In this document: positions 16,254 to 24,395 of the stretch, piece by piece
How the letters are laid out: each line of letters starts with the position of its first letter
Numbering within the stretch: position 1 is the stretch's first letter
Source: CAYZXL01 sp964482435
GTDB lineage: Bacteria > Auribacterota > JABMQX01
Assembly (NCBI GenBank): GCA_964482435.1
Contig: CAYZXL010000016.1
Span: 1 to 64,000, forward strand
Reading direction: 5' to 3'
Length of the DNA: 64,000 nt
Position numbers and translations under genes: made by a program
Notes under the pieces: generated by a model
The model's input: the letters and a program-made list of their open reading frames with translations, nothing else
Database searches by the model: none
What the model was told of the DNA's origin: nothing

Positions 16254-17006
16254 ATGACATCCAGAGCAAGATTGGCGGTCGTGAGTCTTGTTGTCCTCGC
16301 AGGGGGACTGGCGCTGTGCACAGGCTTCGCGGAAGAAAAGGCGGCCCCGCCCGCCGGAAGGACGTGGTTCGCGGGGGTGGATGCGGCGATTTACAGCGAC
16401 TACATATGGAGGGGAGTCAATAAGTACGACACATCGGTTTCTCCGGCGGTTTACGTGAAGTTTCCGTCGTTCTGCGTGAAAGCGCTCGGGCTTTTTGAGA
16501 CGGGCGAGGACGCAGGAACGGGGGAGATTGACCTCTCGTTAGAGTACTTTTTCTCCTTGGGGCAACTGAACTTCAGCGCGGGCTACATCTACTACGGTTA
16601 CGACGAATCCCCCTATTCCGACACGTCCGAGCTTTTCGGAAAGGCCGCATGGAGAACCGGGACGCCGATTGTTCCATCGCTGGAGCTTTACTGGGACGTT
16701 GACGAAGCGAGTGCGCTTTACGCGCGGATAGGGGTGGCTTACGAGGATCAGATAGAGAACGTCCCCTTCAAGGTGGCCACTGCCCTCGGGGGCGCGACGG
16801 AAGGATTCGCCGAGACGTACTTCTGGGTCTCGGAAGCGGCATTCATTGACTTCGAGGCATCCTTCTCGATGGTCATTCCGCTGTCGAAGCAAATCAGCTT
16901 TGAGCCGTTCGTAGGCATCTCCGTCCTGCTTGACGACTCTATCAAGACATGGGTGAAGGACGACACCAACGAGTACCTCGGCGCGGCACTCCATCTGGTG
17001 TTCTAA
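16254..17006 (+). CDS. Outer-membrane beta-barrel protein, TorF-like putative porin
   Basis: A 250-residue exported protein. Residues 1-27 are a signal peptide (basic MTSRAR, a hydrophobic Val/Leu stretch, cleavage near CTGFA-EE). The mature part alternates hydrophobic and polar residues in strand-length runs, for example DAAIYSDYIWRGVNKYD and LNFSAGYIYYGYDESPY, and ends in ALHLVF with a terminal phenylalanine, as expected for a barrel inserted by BamA. The S-D-Y-x-W/F-R-G-V motif right after the signal peptide matches a widespread family of putative porins. The ATG at 16254 has GGGGGAGAG upstream. Substrate unknown. Confidence 0.75.
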   Translation: MTSRARLAVVSLVVLAGGLALCTGFAEEKAAPPAGRTWFAGVDAAIYSDYIWRGVNKYDTSVSPAVYVKFPSFCVKALGLFETGEDAGTGEIDLSLEYFFSLGQLNFSAGYIYYGYDESPYSDTSELFGKAAWRTGTPIVPSLELYWDVDEASALYARIGVAYEDQIENVPFKVATALGGATEGFAETYFWVSEAAFIDFEASFSMVIPLSKQISFEPFVGISVLLDDSIKTWVKDDTNEYLGAALHLVF

Positions 17007-17031
17007 AGGCGGGTGCAGTTTTCGTGGCGGG

Positions 17032-17124
17032 GCCCGGCTGAAGCCGGCTGGCAGGGGACCTCACGTGCTAATGCTGACCACAGGCTGAAGCCCGTGTCTG
17101 AGGAGGGTGCCGGCTAAAGCCGGC
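17032..17124. repeat. GCCGGCTGAAGCCGGC-type palindromic repeats
   Basis: GCCCGGCTGAAGCCGGC at 17032-17048 and GCCGGCTAAAGCCGGC at 17109-17124, with a related AGGCTGAAGCCCG between. A third copy (GCCGGCTGAAGCCGGC) is at 28666-28681. All are intergenic short hairpins. Confidence 0.75.
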
Positions 17125-17255
17125 AAATAGCACTGTCGAGGTGCCTATTCATGCTTCCGTCTTGCCGACGGGCACGAGACGCGGTCAATTGATGACATGC
17201 TACCGGACCAAGCCGCACGCTTGGCGTGGGTCTGTCTCTCTGGAAAGGCGCGGTT

Positions 17256-17654
17256 ATGATTCTTGTTGTTGACGACGATGCGGTGCTTGCCGGGGCGCTG
17301 GCTGTCGCCTTCGAAAAGGAGGGATACCGCGTACAGATGGCCGGTGACGGTGGGGAAGCCTACCGTTACATCAAAGACCCCGAGTGCAAGCTCCTTCTCC
17401 TCGACATGCACATGCCCCGAGTCAACGGGGCGGAACTGTTGATTCTCATGTCTAATGAGGGGATAAACGTTCCGACAATTGCTATGAGCAGTTTTCGGGA
17501 TTTCACGGCGGACGAGTTGAAAGGATTTCCCACAGTCGTCGGCCTCCTGCGAAAGCCCTTCGAGATACCTGAGCTCGTCGCGCTGGCGAAGAAGCACGCC
17601 CCCAAACCCGCTGCCCGCAGACGAAAAAGACCAGCCAGCAAAACAGAAAAGTAA
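17256..17654 (+). CDS. Single-domain response regulator
   Basis: A 132-residue receiver domain with no output domain. The acidic pocket (VVDDDA near residue 6), the phosphoacceptor Asp in LLLLDMHMPRVNG near residue 50, the switch Ser in AMSSF, and the conserved Lys of the LRKPFE motif near 105 are all present. It would take phosphate from a histidine kinase and pass the signal on by protein contact. A basic 20-residue C-terminal tail rich in Arg, Lys, Pro and Ala follows. The ATG at 17256 begins the canonical first strand and has GGAAAGG upstream. No kinase gene is nearby. Confidence 0.88.
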   Translation: MILVVDDDAVLAGALAVAFEKEGYRVQMAGDGGEAYRYIKDPECKLLLLDMHMPRVNGAELLILMSNEGINVPTIAMSSFRDFTADELKGFPTVVGLLRKPFEIPELVALAKKHAPKPAARRRKRPASKTEK

Positions 17655-17788
17655 TGCCCTATCGCACGCCCTGCCCGCGCTGCAAAGCGAGTAGCTGTGT
17701 GGCGCACGTGGGGTATCATTATACTTTCCTGCGCCTCAGTCGCTTCGTTCCGTCGCAACCACAACCTCCAGATACCGGTGAGTAAGAG

Positions 17789-18154
17789 ATGAAAAGAGTC
17801 ATCAGGAAATTCGGGTGTGCCGTTCGCGGGATAGCCGAGGCTATCCGTATAGAGAACAGCTTCAAGTTTCACTTTGCCGCAGCGATTGCGGCAGTGCTGC
17901 TGGGCTTTCTCCTGAAGATTAGCGAAAGCGAGTGGGCTGTCCTGGTGCTGGTTATAGGGCTGGTGCTCGTGGCGGAGATGTTCAACACCGTCGTCGAGCT
18001 GATAACCAGGATGGTCACCCGTGAGTACAACGAGCTTGCGAAGCAACTCCTCGACATCAGCGCCGGCGCGGTGCTTTTGAGTTCGATCACCTCCGCTGTC
18101 GTCGGCGTCGTGATTTTGGGGACCAAGCTCTGGAAACTCATATTCCCTGCATAG
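17789..18154 (+). CDS. dgkA: Diacylglycerol/undecaprenol kinase family protein
   Basis: A 121-residue protein of the prokaryotic DagK family with three membrane helices. The N-terminal amphipathic segment (FGCAVRGIAEAIRIENSFKFH), with the Arg-Asn-x-x-Phe motif, and the active-site helix around EMFNTVVELITRMV (E-x-x-N-T-x-x-E), then ELAKQLLDISAGAVLL, match the family. These enzymes phosphorylate diacylglycerol or undecaprenol with ATP at the inner membrane. The position normally occupied by the D of V-D-L-V is Thr/Arg here, so the active site is slightly altered. Whether it acts on undecaprenol or diacylglycerol cannot be told. Confidence 0.85.
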   Translation: MKRVIRKFGCAVRGIAEAIRIENSFKFHFAAAIAAVLLGFLLKISESEWAVLVLVIGLVLVAEMFNTVVELITRMVTREYNELAKQLLDISAGAVLLSSITSAVVGVVILGTKLWKLIFPA

Positions 18155-18390
18155 ACCGCGCCCTGTCCGGAAGGCGGCTGTCGTCGGCTGCTTCCCGAGC
18201 ACAGCTGGGCCCGAGGTACGCTCGTCCGACCGCGGTCCAGGTGCTTACTCCGCCGGGAGGAAGCCGCGCCAGTCCCCACCTGTGACAGCAGTTCCCTCCG
18301 CCACTCACCACGACCAGCCCGAGTCTGGCCCGGGGGAAGCAAATGGCTGCCCTCCGGCGCGGTTTTTCAGTAAACGCCCCACAGCTTGCT

Positions 18391-19608
18391 TCATGGCGGC
18401 GCCGGGAGGGCGAAATGCCAGGATTCCCGCATAATCGGGTCTTTGAGTAAGTCCCCCAGGGCTTGCTTCATCGCCTTGTTGTAGTCCCCGACTGTATCCA
18501 ACCTATGTTCAAGCCGGAAGATGTGCATGTTCGGGCTGGTGAGGTTGATGACGTCAATGCCCTCGAAGCGAGTAAGGCCTTTGTCGCTCACCGTGACCGT
18601 GGCGGGGACGAACTCGAATACCCACTTCTGGCCGCCGGTCTTAGCGCTCGGCACCGCACGCCATCCCACCTCCTGCAGCCTCGCGACGCCCTTCTGCGGG
18701 TCGAGTACAGTCTTGACGGCCACGGCGAGCGTCCTACCCCCCGCGTCTATGAAAGAGGGCGTTGACCACATGGCGCGGTCCATCGCCCAGACCTTCTTCT
18801 TCACCTCTTCTGGAATCGGCCTGTCAAGAGCTTTCACCGGGTCAACTCCGGCCGGATTGACGTTCATCAAGCCGTAGCAGAAGTAATCCTGGACTTTGAG
18901 AGACCACCCGTCCATAAGGTCACCCTGCTTGAATTGCCATCGAGAGACAAACGGTTCTTTGCCGAAACACGGCAGCCAGTAAATCGGCAAGCCGGACCGC
19001 ATCACGCCGACATAGGCGTTCGGGTCGAGGTCAACGTTGTACTCGCTGCCGCCGTTGGAATTTCCTGCGCTGATGTAGAGTTTTTCAACCTTCCCTTTGA
19101 GCAGTTCCGGTTTGCGATTGAACGCCGCACACACGTCCCGGAGGCTCCCGACGGTTATCATAGTGACCTTCTTGTCCGACTCCGAAAGGACTTTGAGAAT
19201 GAGGTTGATTCCCTCCTGGAATTTCTCCGGCTGGTCAAGCCCCTTATCGGAAGGAGACCTGAGCTTGTTGGGCAATCCGCAGGCGAATGACACTTTCTTG
19301 CCAGTTATCGCCATCATCAACTCGATGGGGATTCTGCCGGGCCTCTTGAGCTGCTTCTCGCCCTGGTCGAGGACGATGCCGCGTAAGTCGAGCTCGCTGA
19401 GCGAGAAAACCGTCGCCAGGTCAAACCAGTCGTCCGGGTCGTCTGGCGGATGAAACAGGTCGGAGCAGTAAATGACCGGGGTGCTTCCGATAGCTGGCTC
19501 CTGGGCAGGCACGGCCGAAGGGGCCGGCCCTGCGAGGCAAAAAGCGATGACCATAACGCCCCAACTCACGATAGCGACTGCCGGAGCAAGCGGTCTTCTT
19601 GCAGACAT
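18391..19608 (-). CDS. Secreted nucleoside hydrolase-like protein
   Basis: A 405-residue protein with an N-terminal signal peptide (MSARRPLAPAVAIVSWGVMV and a following Ala/Pro-rich end). The fold looks like inosine-uridine-preferring nucleoside hydrolase: VIYCSDLFHPPDDPDDWFDL stands where the family has the D-x-D-x-x-x-D-D ribose/calcium loop, MITVGSLRDVCAAF gives the T-x-G-x-L-T-N-x-A-like block, and NVDLDPNAYVGVMRSGLPI equals the N-x-x-x-D-P-E-A strand. The first Asp is shifted and a Pro-Pro insertion lies inside the calcium loop, so catalysis on ribonucleosides is uncertain. The ATG at 19608 has GGAGGG upstream. The protein is probably periplasmic. Confidence 0.7.
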   Translation of the reverse strand: MSARRPLAPAVAIVSWGVMVIAFCLAGPAPSAVPAQEPAIGSTPVIYCSDLFHPPDDPDDWFDLATVFSLSELDLRGIVLDQGEKQLKRPGRIPIELMMAITGKKVSFACGLPNKLRSPSDKGLDQPEKFQEGINLILKVLSESDKKVTMITVGSLRDVCAAFNRKPELLKGKVEKLYISAGNSNGGSEYNVDLDPNAYVGVMRSGLPIYWLPCFGKEPFVSRWQFKQGDLMDGWSLKVQDYFCYGLMNVNPAGVDPVKALDRPIPEEVKKKVWAMDRAMWSTPSFIDAGGRTLAVAVKTVLDPQKGVARLQEVGWRAVPSAKTGGQKWVFEFVPATVTVSDKGLTRFEGIDVINLTSPNMHIFRLEHRLDTVGDYNKAMKQALGDLLKDPIMRESWHFALPAPP

Positions 19609-20300
19609 GCCCTTCCCTCCCATCTCTGTACGTTGCGAAACTCGATGACAGTGTTCCCGACGCTGGCCTCGCCCTGCGCATACCCATGGGGCGCACGCAG
19701 AATTGCCGCCCTGCGCCATGACGACGACTGGCCATCGGCTTTCTTGTTGCTCCATTCTACTCCCGAAGCGCTCGAACGTTCAAGGTCCCGCGAGCCACAG
19801 GTGCAAGGGGGACTTACCACGAAGACACAAAGGCACGACGTGCAGGGAGATTCAAGTCTCCGCGGGGCGCGGACGTCGCTGCAAATGAGTGGCAGGTTGT
19901 CAGGCCTGCTACGCTCCTGCCTGGCTCAAAGGACCAAACGCGAACCAATGCCGGCAGAGGAGCCCGGGAACCTTGGACTGCGGGAGCGCTGCTCCCGCTT
20001 TCGAAAGCTGAAGCGCAGCTTCAGCACTCCAAATGCTGCCGCTCGAGTTGTGCCTCACCCCCTCGGCAGACTGCGGTGGATGCCCACCGCGCCCTGGCGC
20101 CAGTCCTAACAACGAGGAGGGTCCATTCCTTCCCGAGCAATCGGTGCTGTGGTGGCATGGGCATCTTCCCCATGAACCTGGTCACGGGTCCCGCCAAGGG
20201 TGGGATGCCACGACCACCCAGCCAGACGCCGGACGATAAATGCCTTGACGGAAAGGTGGCGGATACCGTAAACTTTATTTGACTGCTTGGAGGGAGAAGG
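19609..20300. other. Intergenic with repeats and the gyrA promoter region
   Basis: About 690 bases between two divergent genes. They hold a dispersed repeat of the type ACTGCGGGAGCGCTGCTCCCGC near 19977-19998, next to GAAAGCTGAAGCGCAGCTTC near 20004-20023, and the GGTGGCATGGGCATCTTCCC family at 20151-20174 with the following GTCCCGCCAAGGGTGGGA. No coding frame is supported. Confidence 0.6.
20245..20274 (+). promoter_or_regulatory. Candidate gyrA promoter
   Basis: -35 TTGACG (20245-20250), an 18-bp spacer and -10 TAAACT (20269-20274), 26 nt upstream of the gyrA ATG. The leader would be very short, with AGGGAGAAGG as ribosome-binding site. Confidence 0.45.
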
Positions 20301-22808
20301 ATGAGTGTGTACACGCTGAATGAAAGGATAACTCCGCGCAATATCGAAGACGAGATGAAGGAGTCCTTCGCCTCGTACGCGCTGAGCGTAATCATCCAGA
20401 GGGCTCTTCCGGACGCTCGGGATGGACTGAAGCCCTCCCAGCGCCGCATTCTCTACGCGATGCGGGACCTTCATCTCACCCCGACGAGCAAGTACCGCAA
20501 GTGCGCCAAAATCGCGGGCGATACCTCTGGCAATTATCACCCCCACGGGGAAGGTGTCGTCTATCCGACGCTGGTGAGGATGGCGCAGGATTTCGTCATG
20601 CGATACCCCCTCGTTGACGGGCAGGGGAACTTCGGGTCCGTGGACGGGGACCCCCCAGCCGCCATGCGATACACGGAAGCCCGCCTCACCCACTTCGCCA
20701 TGGAACTCTTGGAAGACATCGAGCAGGACACCGTTGACTTCATCCCCAATTACGACGAGACGCTTCAGGAGCCGACGGTTCTGCCCGGGCGATTCCCCAA
20801 CCTCATCTGCAACGGCTGCTCCGGGATAGCCGTTGGAATGGCCTCCAACATTCCACCGCATAACTTAGGCGAAGTGGTGGACGCGCTGAAGCTCTTGATT
20901 GACGACCCGGAGGTCGTGCTATCGAAGCTCATAGAAGTCATGCCGGGGCCGGATTTCCCGACGGGCGGGCTTATATGCGGCACGGAGGGAATCCGAGAAG
21001 CATACCGGACGGGCAAGGGGAGAATCGTCTGTCGGGCGCGGACCGGGATTGAGCCGACGAAGAGCGGCAAAGAGTACATAGTCATCACGGAAATCCCGTA
21101 CCAGGTTGACAAGACCGATCTAATCAACAACATTGCTCAACTGGTCAACAACAAAACGATTTCGGGGATTTCGGACCTGCGCGATGAATCCGACAAAGAC
21201 GGGATGCGCGTCGTCGTTGAGCTGAAACGAGGGGAAAACGCTCACGTCGTCATCAACCAGCTTTATAAGCACACGGAGATGCAGAAGACGTTCGGGGCGA
21301 TCCTTCTTTCTCTGGACAAGAGCCAGCCCCAGACGATGGGGCTGAAATCCGTCCTGAACTGCTACATCGGCCACCGCAAGGAGGTCATCGTCCGCCGAAC
21401 CAAGTACCAGCTCGATAAGGCGGAAGCGAGAGCACACATCCTCGAGGGCTTCAAGCTCGCGCTGAGCAATCTCGACAAAATCGTGCGAATCATCCGTTCC
21501 TCCAAGGACAGGGACGCGGCGCGCGACGAGCTGATGAAGAACTTCAAATTCTCCGAGCGGCAGGCCAACGCCATTCTCGACATGCGGCTCTACCAGCTCA
21601 CGGGACTGGAGCGAGAGAAAGTCGAGAACGAATACCGCGACCTCCTGAAGAAAATCGCGTACCTTAAATCGGTTCTCAGCAGCCCGTCGCTCGTGAAACA
21701 AATCATCAAGGACGAGCTGGAGGACCTGAAGAAAAGGTTTGCGGATGCTCGACGAACCGACATCGTGCCAGCGGAAGGCGATTTTACGGTGGAGGACCTC
21801 GTCGCGAATGAGGGGTGCATCATCACCATCAGCCATGCGGGATATATCAAGAGAGTGCCGGTTGCAACTTATCGCAAGCAGCACCGAGGGGGGAAGGGCA
21901 TCTCCGGAATGGAGACGAGGCAGGAGGATTTCGTCAAGCACCTCTTCACCGCCTCAACGCACGACTATCTCCTTTTCTTCACGACGGAGGGGCGGTGCTA
22001 CTGGCTAAAGGTGTACGCGATCCCGCCTGCGGGGCGCGTCGCCCGGGGCAAGGCAATCGTGAACCTGCTTCAAATGCCGAGTGGCGAAAAAATCGCTGCT
22101 CTGATCCGGGTGAAGGACTTCGACGGCGAGCGCAACCTGATGATGGCGACGCAGAAGGGCGTCTTGAAGAAGACCCCTCTTTCCGCCTTCAGCAACCCGA
22201 GGAGCGGCGGGATAATTGCGCTTCGGGTTGACCCCGGCGATAGCCTCATAGAAGTCAAACTCACCAGCGGACACGACGAACTGGTCCTCGTGACGCGACA
22301 GGGGCAGTCAATACGATTTGAAGAAACAGATGTTCGGCCCATGGGCCGCGCTGCGCGGGGCGTCAAGGGAATCACTTTGGGAAAATCAGGGGACGCCCTC
22401 GTCGGCATGGAGGTTGTCGAGGAGCACGCGACTCTCTTAGTGCTCTGCGAGAACGGCTACGGGAAACGAACGGCCTTTGAGGAGTTCCGGCGGCAAAGGC
22501 GCGGCGGGAAGGGAATCATTGCCATCAAGGCTTCCGAGCGCAACGGTCCTGTGGTCGGGGTGCTGAGCGTGAAGGACGCCGACGACATCATGGTCATCAC
22601 TGCCGAAGGCAAGATGATGCGGACGCCGGTCTCTCAGATTAGAACCATTAGCAGGAACACCCAGGGGGTAAGAATCATTTCCCTGTCGGAGGGAGACCGG
22701 GTCGTGGACGTGGCAAAAACCGTCCCCGAAACGGAGGAGACGGAGGAGGCCGGCGAAGAGAACAACGGCACCCCCGAAGCCGCGCCTGCCAAAGAGCAAG
22801 ATGCGTGA
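20301..22808 (+). CDS. gyrA: DNA gyrase subunit A
   Basis: An 835-residue type II topoisomerase A subunit. The catalytic tyrosine is Tyr124 (PAAMRYTEARLT). The C-terminal half has six beta-pinwheel blades and two GyrA-box-like sequences: QHRGGKG near residue 535 and the canonical QRRGGKG near residue 733. The box wraps DNA for negative supercoiling, so this is gyrase rather than topo IV. The quinolone-resistance-determining segment reads HPHGEGVVYP: Gly85 and Pro89 replace the Ser83 and Asp87 equivalents of E. coli. The acidic C-terminus (ETEETEEAGEENN) is typical of supercoiling-capable subunits. Promoter and Shine-Dalgarno are close to the ATG. Confidence 0.96.
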   Translation: MSVYTLNERITPRNIEDEMKESFASYALSVIIQRALPDARDGLKPSQRRILYAMRDLHLTPTSKYRKCAKIAGDTSGNYHPHGEGVVYPTLVRMAQDFVMRYPLVDGQGNFGSVDGDPPAAMRYTEARLTHFAMELLEDIEQDTVDFIPNYDETLQEPTVLPGRFPNLICNGCSGIAVGMASNIPPHNLGEVVDALKLLIDDPEVVLSKLIEVMPGPDFPTGGLICGTEGIREAYRTGKGRIVCRARTGIEPTKSGKEYIVITEIPYQVDKTDLINNIAQLVNNKTISGISDLRDESDKDGMRVVVELKRGENAHVVINQLYKHTEMQKTFGAILLSLDKSQPQTMGLKSVLNCYIGHRKEVIVRRTKYQLDKAEARAHILEGFKLALSNLDKIVRIIRSSKDRDAARDELMKNFKFSERQANAILDMRLYQLTGLEREKVENEYRDLLKKIAYLKSVLSSPSLVKQIIKDELEDLKKRFADARRTDIVPAEGDFTVEDLVANEGCIITISHAGYIKRVPVATYRKQHRGGKGISGMETRQEDFVKHLFTASTHDYLLFFTTEGRCYWLKVYAIPPAGRVARGKAIVNLLQMPSGEKIAALIRVKDFDGERNLMMATQKGVLKKTPLSAFSNPRSGGIIALRVDPGDSLIEVKLTSGHDELVLVTRQGQSIRFEETDVRPMGRAARGVKGITLGKSGDALVGMEVVEEHATLLVLCENGYGKRTAFEEFRRQRRGGKGIIAIKASERNGPVVGVLSVKDADDIMVITAEGKMMRTPVSQIRTISRNTQGVRIISLSEGDRVVDVAKTVPETEETEEAGEENNGTPEAAPAKEQDA

Positions 22809-22864
22809 CCAGAGGGGGCGCGGCTGCCTAATCGTGGCACGGGCGTCCCGCCCGTGAGCAGCTT

Positions 22865-22888
22865 CATGGGCAGGATGCCCATGCCACC
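22865..22888. repeat. CATGGGCAGGATGCCCATGCC repeat
   Basis: A hairpin repeat (22865-22888) belonging to the same family as 199-219, 20151-20174 and 23668-23690. It is preceded by the related GGCACGGGCGTCCCGCCCGTG hairpin (from 22836). It lies just after gyrA. Confidence 0.75.
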
Positions 22889-23052
22889 TCGGGCCGCGCG
22901 GTTTCAGGCCCGATCACGCGTGTAAGCTTGGCGGGCGGACGGTGAGATGTAAGAGCCCTTTCCGGCCTGGGCGACGCCGAGGGGGTGGTCCAGGCACCGG
23001 CTCTCCGCCCCGAAAATACAGCCACGCCCGACCAGTGTGCTCCGGCTCCAGG

Positions 23053-23610
23053 TCATTCCTCCCTGCAATACCTGTGCGATAGGTCTGGCCGTTTGAGCCC
23101 CTGGAAGACTTCCACCCATCGCCGCCGAACGCTTTCCTCCTCAATGACCGGCTCGAAACCAAGTTCTAGATATGTCTTAATGGCCGCGAGCCACTCGTCG
23201 TCCGTGTGGAGGAAGGCGGAGCGAAAGCCCAGCCGCTTGAGCTGCCGAAGGACCGCCAAGGCGAGGACCTTGCCAAGCCCCTTTCCAGTATGCTCGGGCA
23301 AGACGGCAACCATGTGCACATAGCCGGCTCGCGGACCAAGCTCGGGTTTAGACCAGGTTATTGCAGTGCCTATCGGCTCACCACGGTAAACAAGAAAGAA
23401 GACCCTGTCCGGCCGGAAAGCATCCCGCTCGGCAATCTCTCTGCGAAAAATCACCGGGGACACCTCCCAGCCAAAAGCTCTTGAGACGATGGCGGCCCAG
23501 TGGGCGTCGTCGCCATCCTCGTATGTCCGAAGAGAGTACCCCCTCGGGGGATTCACCTTTCCCAGTCCCTCGAGGTGCCGCCTCCTCATCAGAAGCTGAG
23601 GTTGTCTCAC
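23053..23610 (-). CDS. GNAT-family N-acetyltransferase
   Basis: A 185-residue GNAT acetyltransferase. The acetyl-CoA loop is in VHMVAVLPEHTGKGLGKVLA (motif A, R/Q-x-x-G-x-G/A). Motif B follows in FRSAFLHTDDEWLAAIKTYL with a typical LGFEPV strand. The substrate is unknown. The GTG start at 23610 has AGGGAGCAGGA upstream; an ATG at 23589 would shorten it by 7 residues. It lies between gyrA and a lipoprotein gene and has no operon partner. Confidence 0.82.
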   Translation of the reverse strand: MRQPQLLMRRRHLEGLGKVNPPRGYSLRTYEDGDDAHWAAIVSRAFGWEVSPVIFRREIAERDAFRPDRVFFLVYRGEPIGTAITWSKPELGPRAGYVHMVAVLPEHTGKGLGKVLALAVLRQLKRLGFRSAFLHTDDEWLAAIKTYLELGFEPVIEEESVRRRWVEVFQGLKRPDLSHRYCREE

Positions 23611-23667
23611 TGGTCCTGCTCCCTGGGGGTCGCGACGCTATTAGTGCCGCAGCTTTGCCTTTCTATT

Positions 23668-23690
23668 GTGGCATGGGCATCTTGCCCATG
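23668..23690. repeat. GTGGCATGGGCATCTTGCCC repeat
   Basis: The longest clean copy of this family in the window (23668-23690, ending CATG), followed by GGTTCCCCCAACGGCGGGATGC. Frames across the repeat would give spurious M-G-K-M-P-M-P-type peptides. Confidence 0.75.
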
Positions 23691-23810
23691 ATCCTCCACG
23701 GGTTCCCCCAACGGCGGGATGCCACCGCTGCGCACCCGCACCCTCGCTTTCAATTGACCGCTGCGCCCCGACGCCGTAAACTGAGGTCCGAGCGAAGAGG
23801 TTGTCCGCCT

Positions 23811-24356
23811 ATGCGACATCTGCCAATTACGAAAAGTACAGCGCCTCTTTCGGTTCTGCGGCTGCCCGTTGTCCTGAGCCTGCTGGCCCTCCTGTGCTGC
23901 TCCTGCGTCCAGCGAGAGCCAAAGCTCGTGCCTTTGCCGGACATCCAGCCCTTGATGACCTACCAGAACTCATCCCCCCGGTTCCGTCTCAAGGTGTTCA
24001 TGTACGCCCCGGGGAACCTTCTGTTCCAGGTGGAGAACCTCATTCCGGAATTCCACCTCGCAGGGCTGCCGGAGATAACCAGTCCGACGGGCCGCATTCT
24101 CCAGGCCCGCCTCGCCGGAGACGAGGCCGTCGAGTTCAATCTTCTGCTTCCCGGGGATGCTTATGTCGCCTCGCAAAACGATGTTACCATCCCCTGGGTT
24201 CTCAACGAAAAAGGGCCCGGGGGCTTCCTGCGAAGCGAAGGGGAAATCATAGTGGACGTCGCCCGAACCTCGCAGACCCGGCACCTCGTCAAATCGGTGA
24301 ATTACCGGCCCGTCACGGACCGGGGTCTCCCAGGGGCGGAAGCCCCCTCGTCCTGA
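23811..24356 (+). CDS. Predicted lipoprotein of unknown function
   Basis: A 181-residue protein with a lipoprotein signal peptide: MRHLPITKSTAPLSVLRLPV, then a leucine-rich core and a lipobox LLCCSC, with modification most likely at the last Cys of CCSC. The mature part has strand-rich sequence (RFRLKVFMYAPGNLLFQVEN, EFNLLLPGDAYVAS) suggesting a small beta-sandwich. No family was recognised. The ATG at 23811 is chosen because the signal peptide begins there; the frame is open far upstream but runs through a repeat. It lies on the opposite strand to gyrB, convergently. Confidence 0.7.
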   Translation: MRHLPITKSTAPLSVLRLPVVLSLLALLCCSCVQREPKLVPLPDIQPLMTYQNSSPRFRLKVFMYAPGNLLFQVENLIPEFHLAGLPEITSPTGRILQARLAGDEAVEFNLLLPGDAYVASQNDVTIPWVLNEKGPGGFLRSEGEIIVDVARTSQTRHLVKSVNYRPVTDRGLPGAEAPSS

Positions 24357-24395
24357 GCCAGGGTCCGGCAAGCCTTCGCAAAAATCGTTGTCCAA

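Noticed and set aside
21120..21941. A 273-codon frame antisense to gyrA
   Set aside because: Overlaps the gyrA core completely; no start signal or family.
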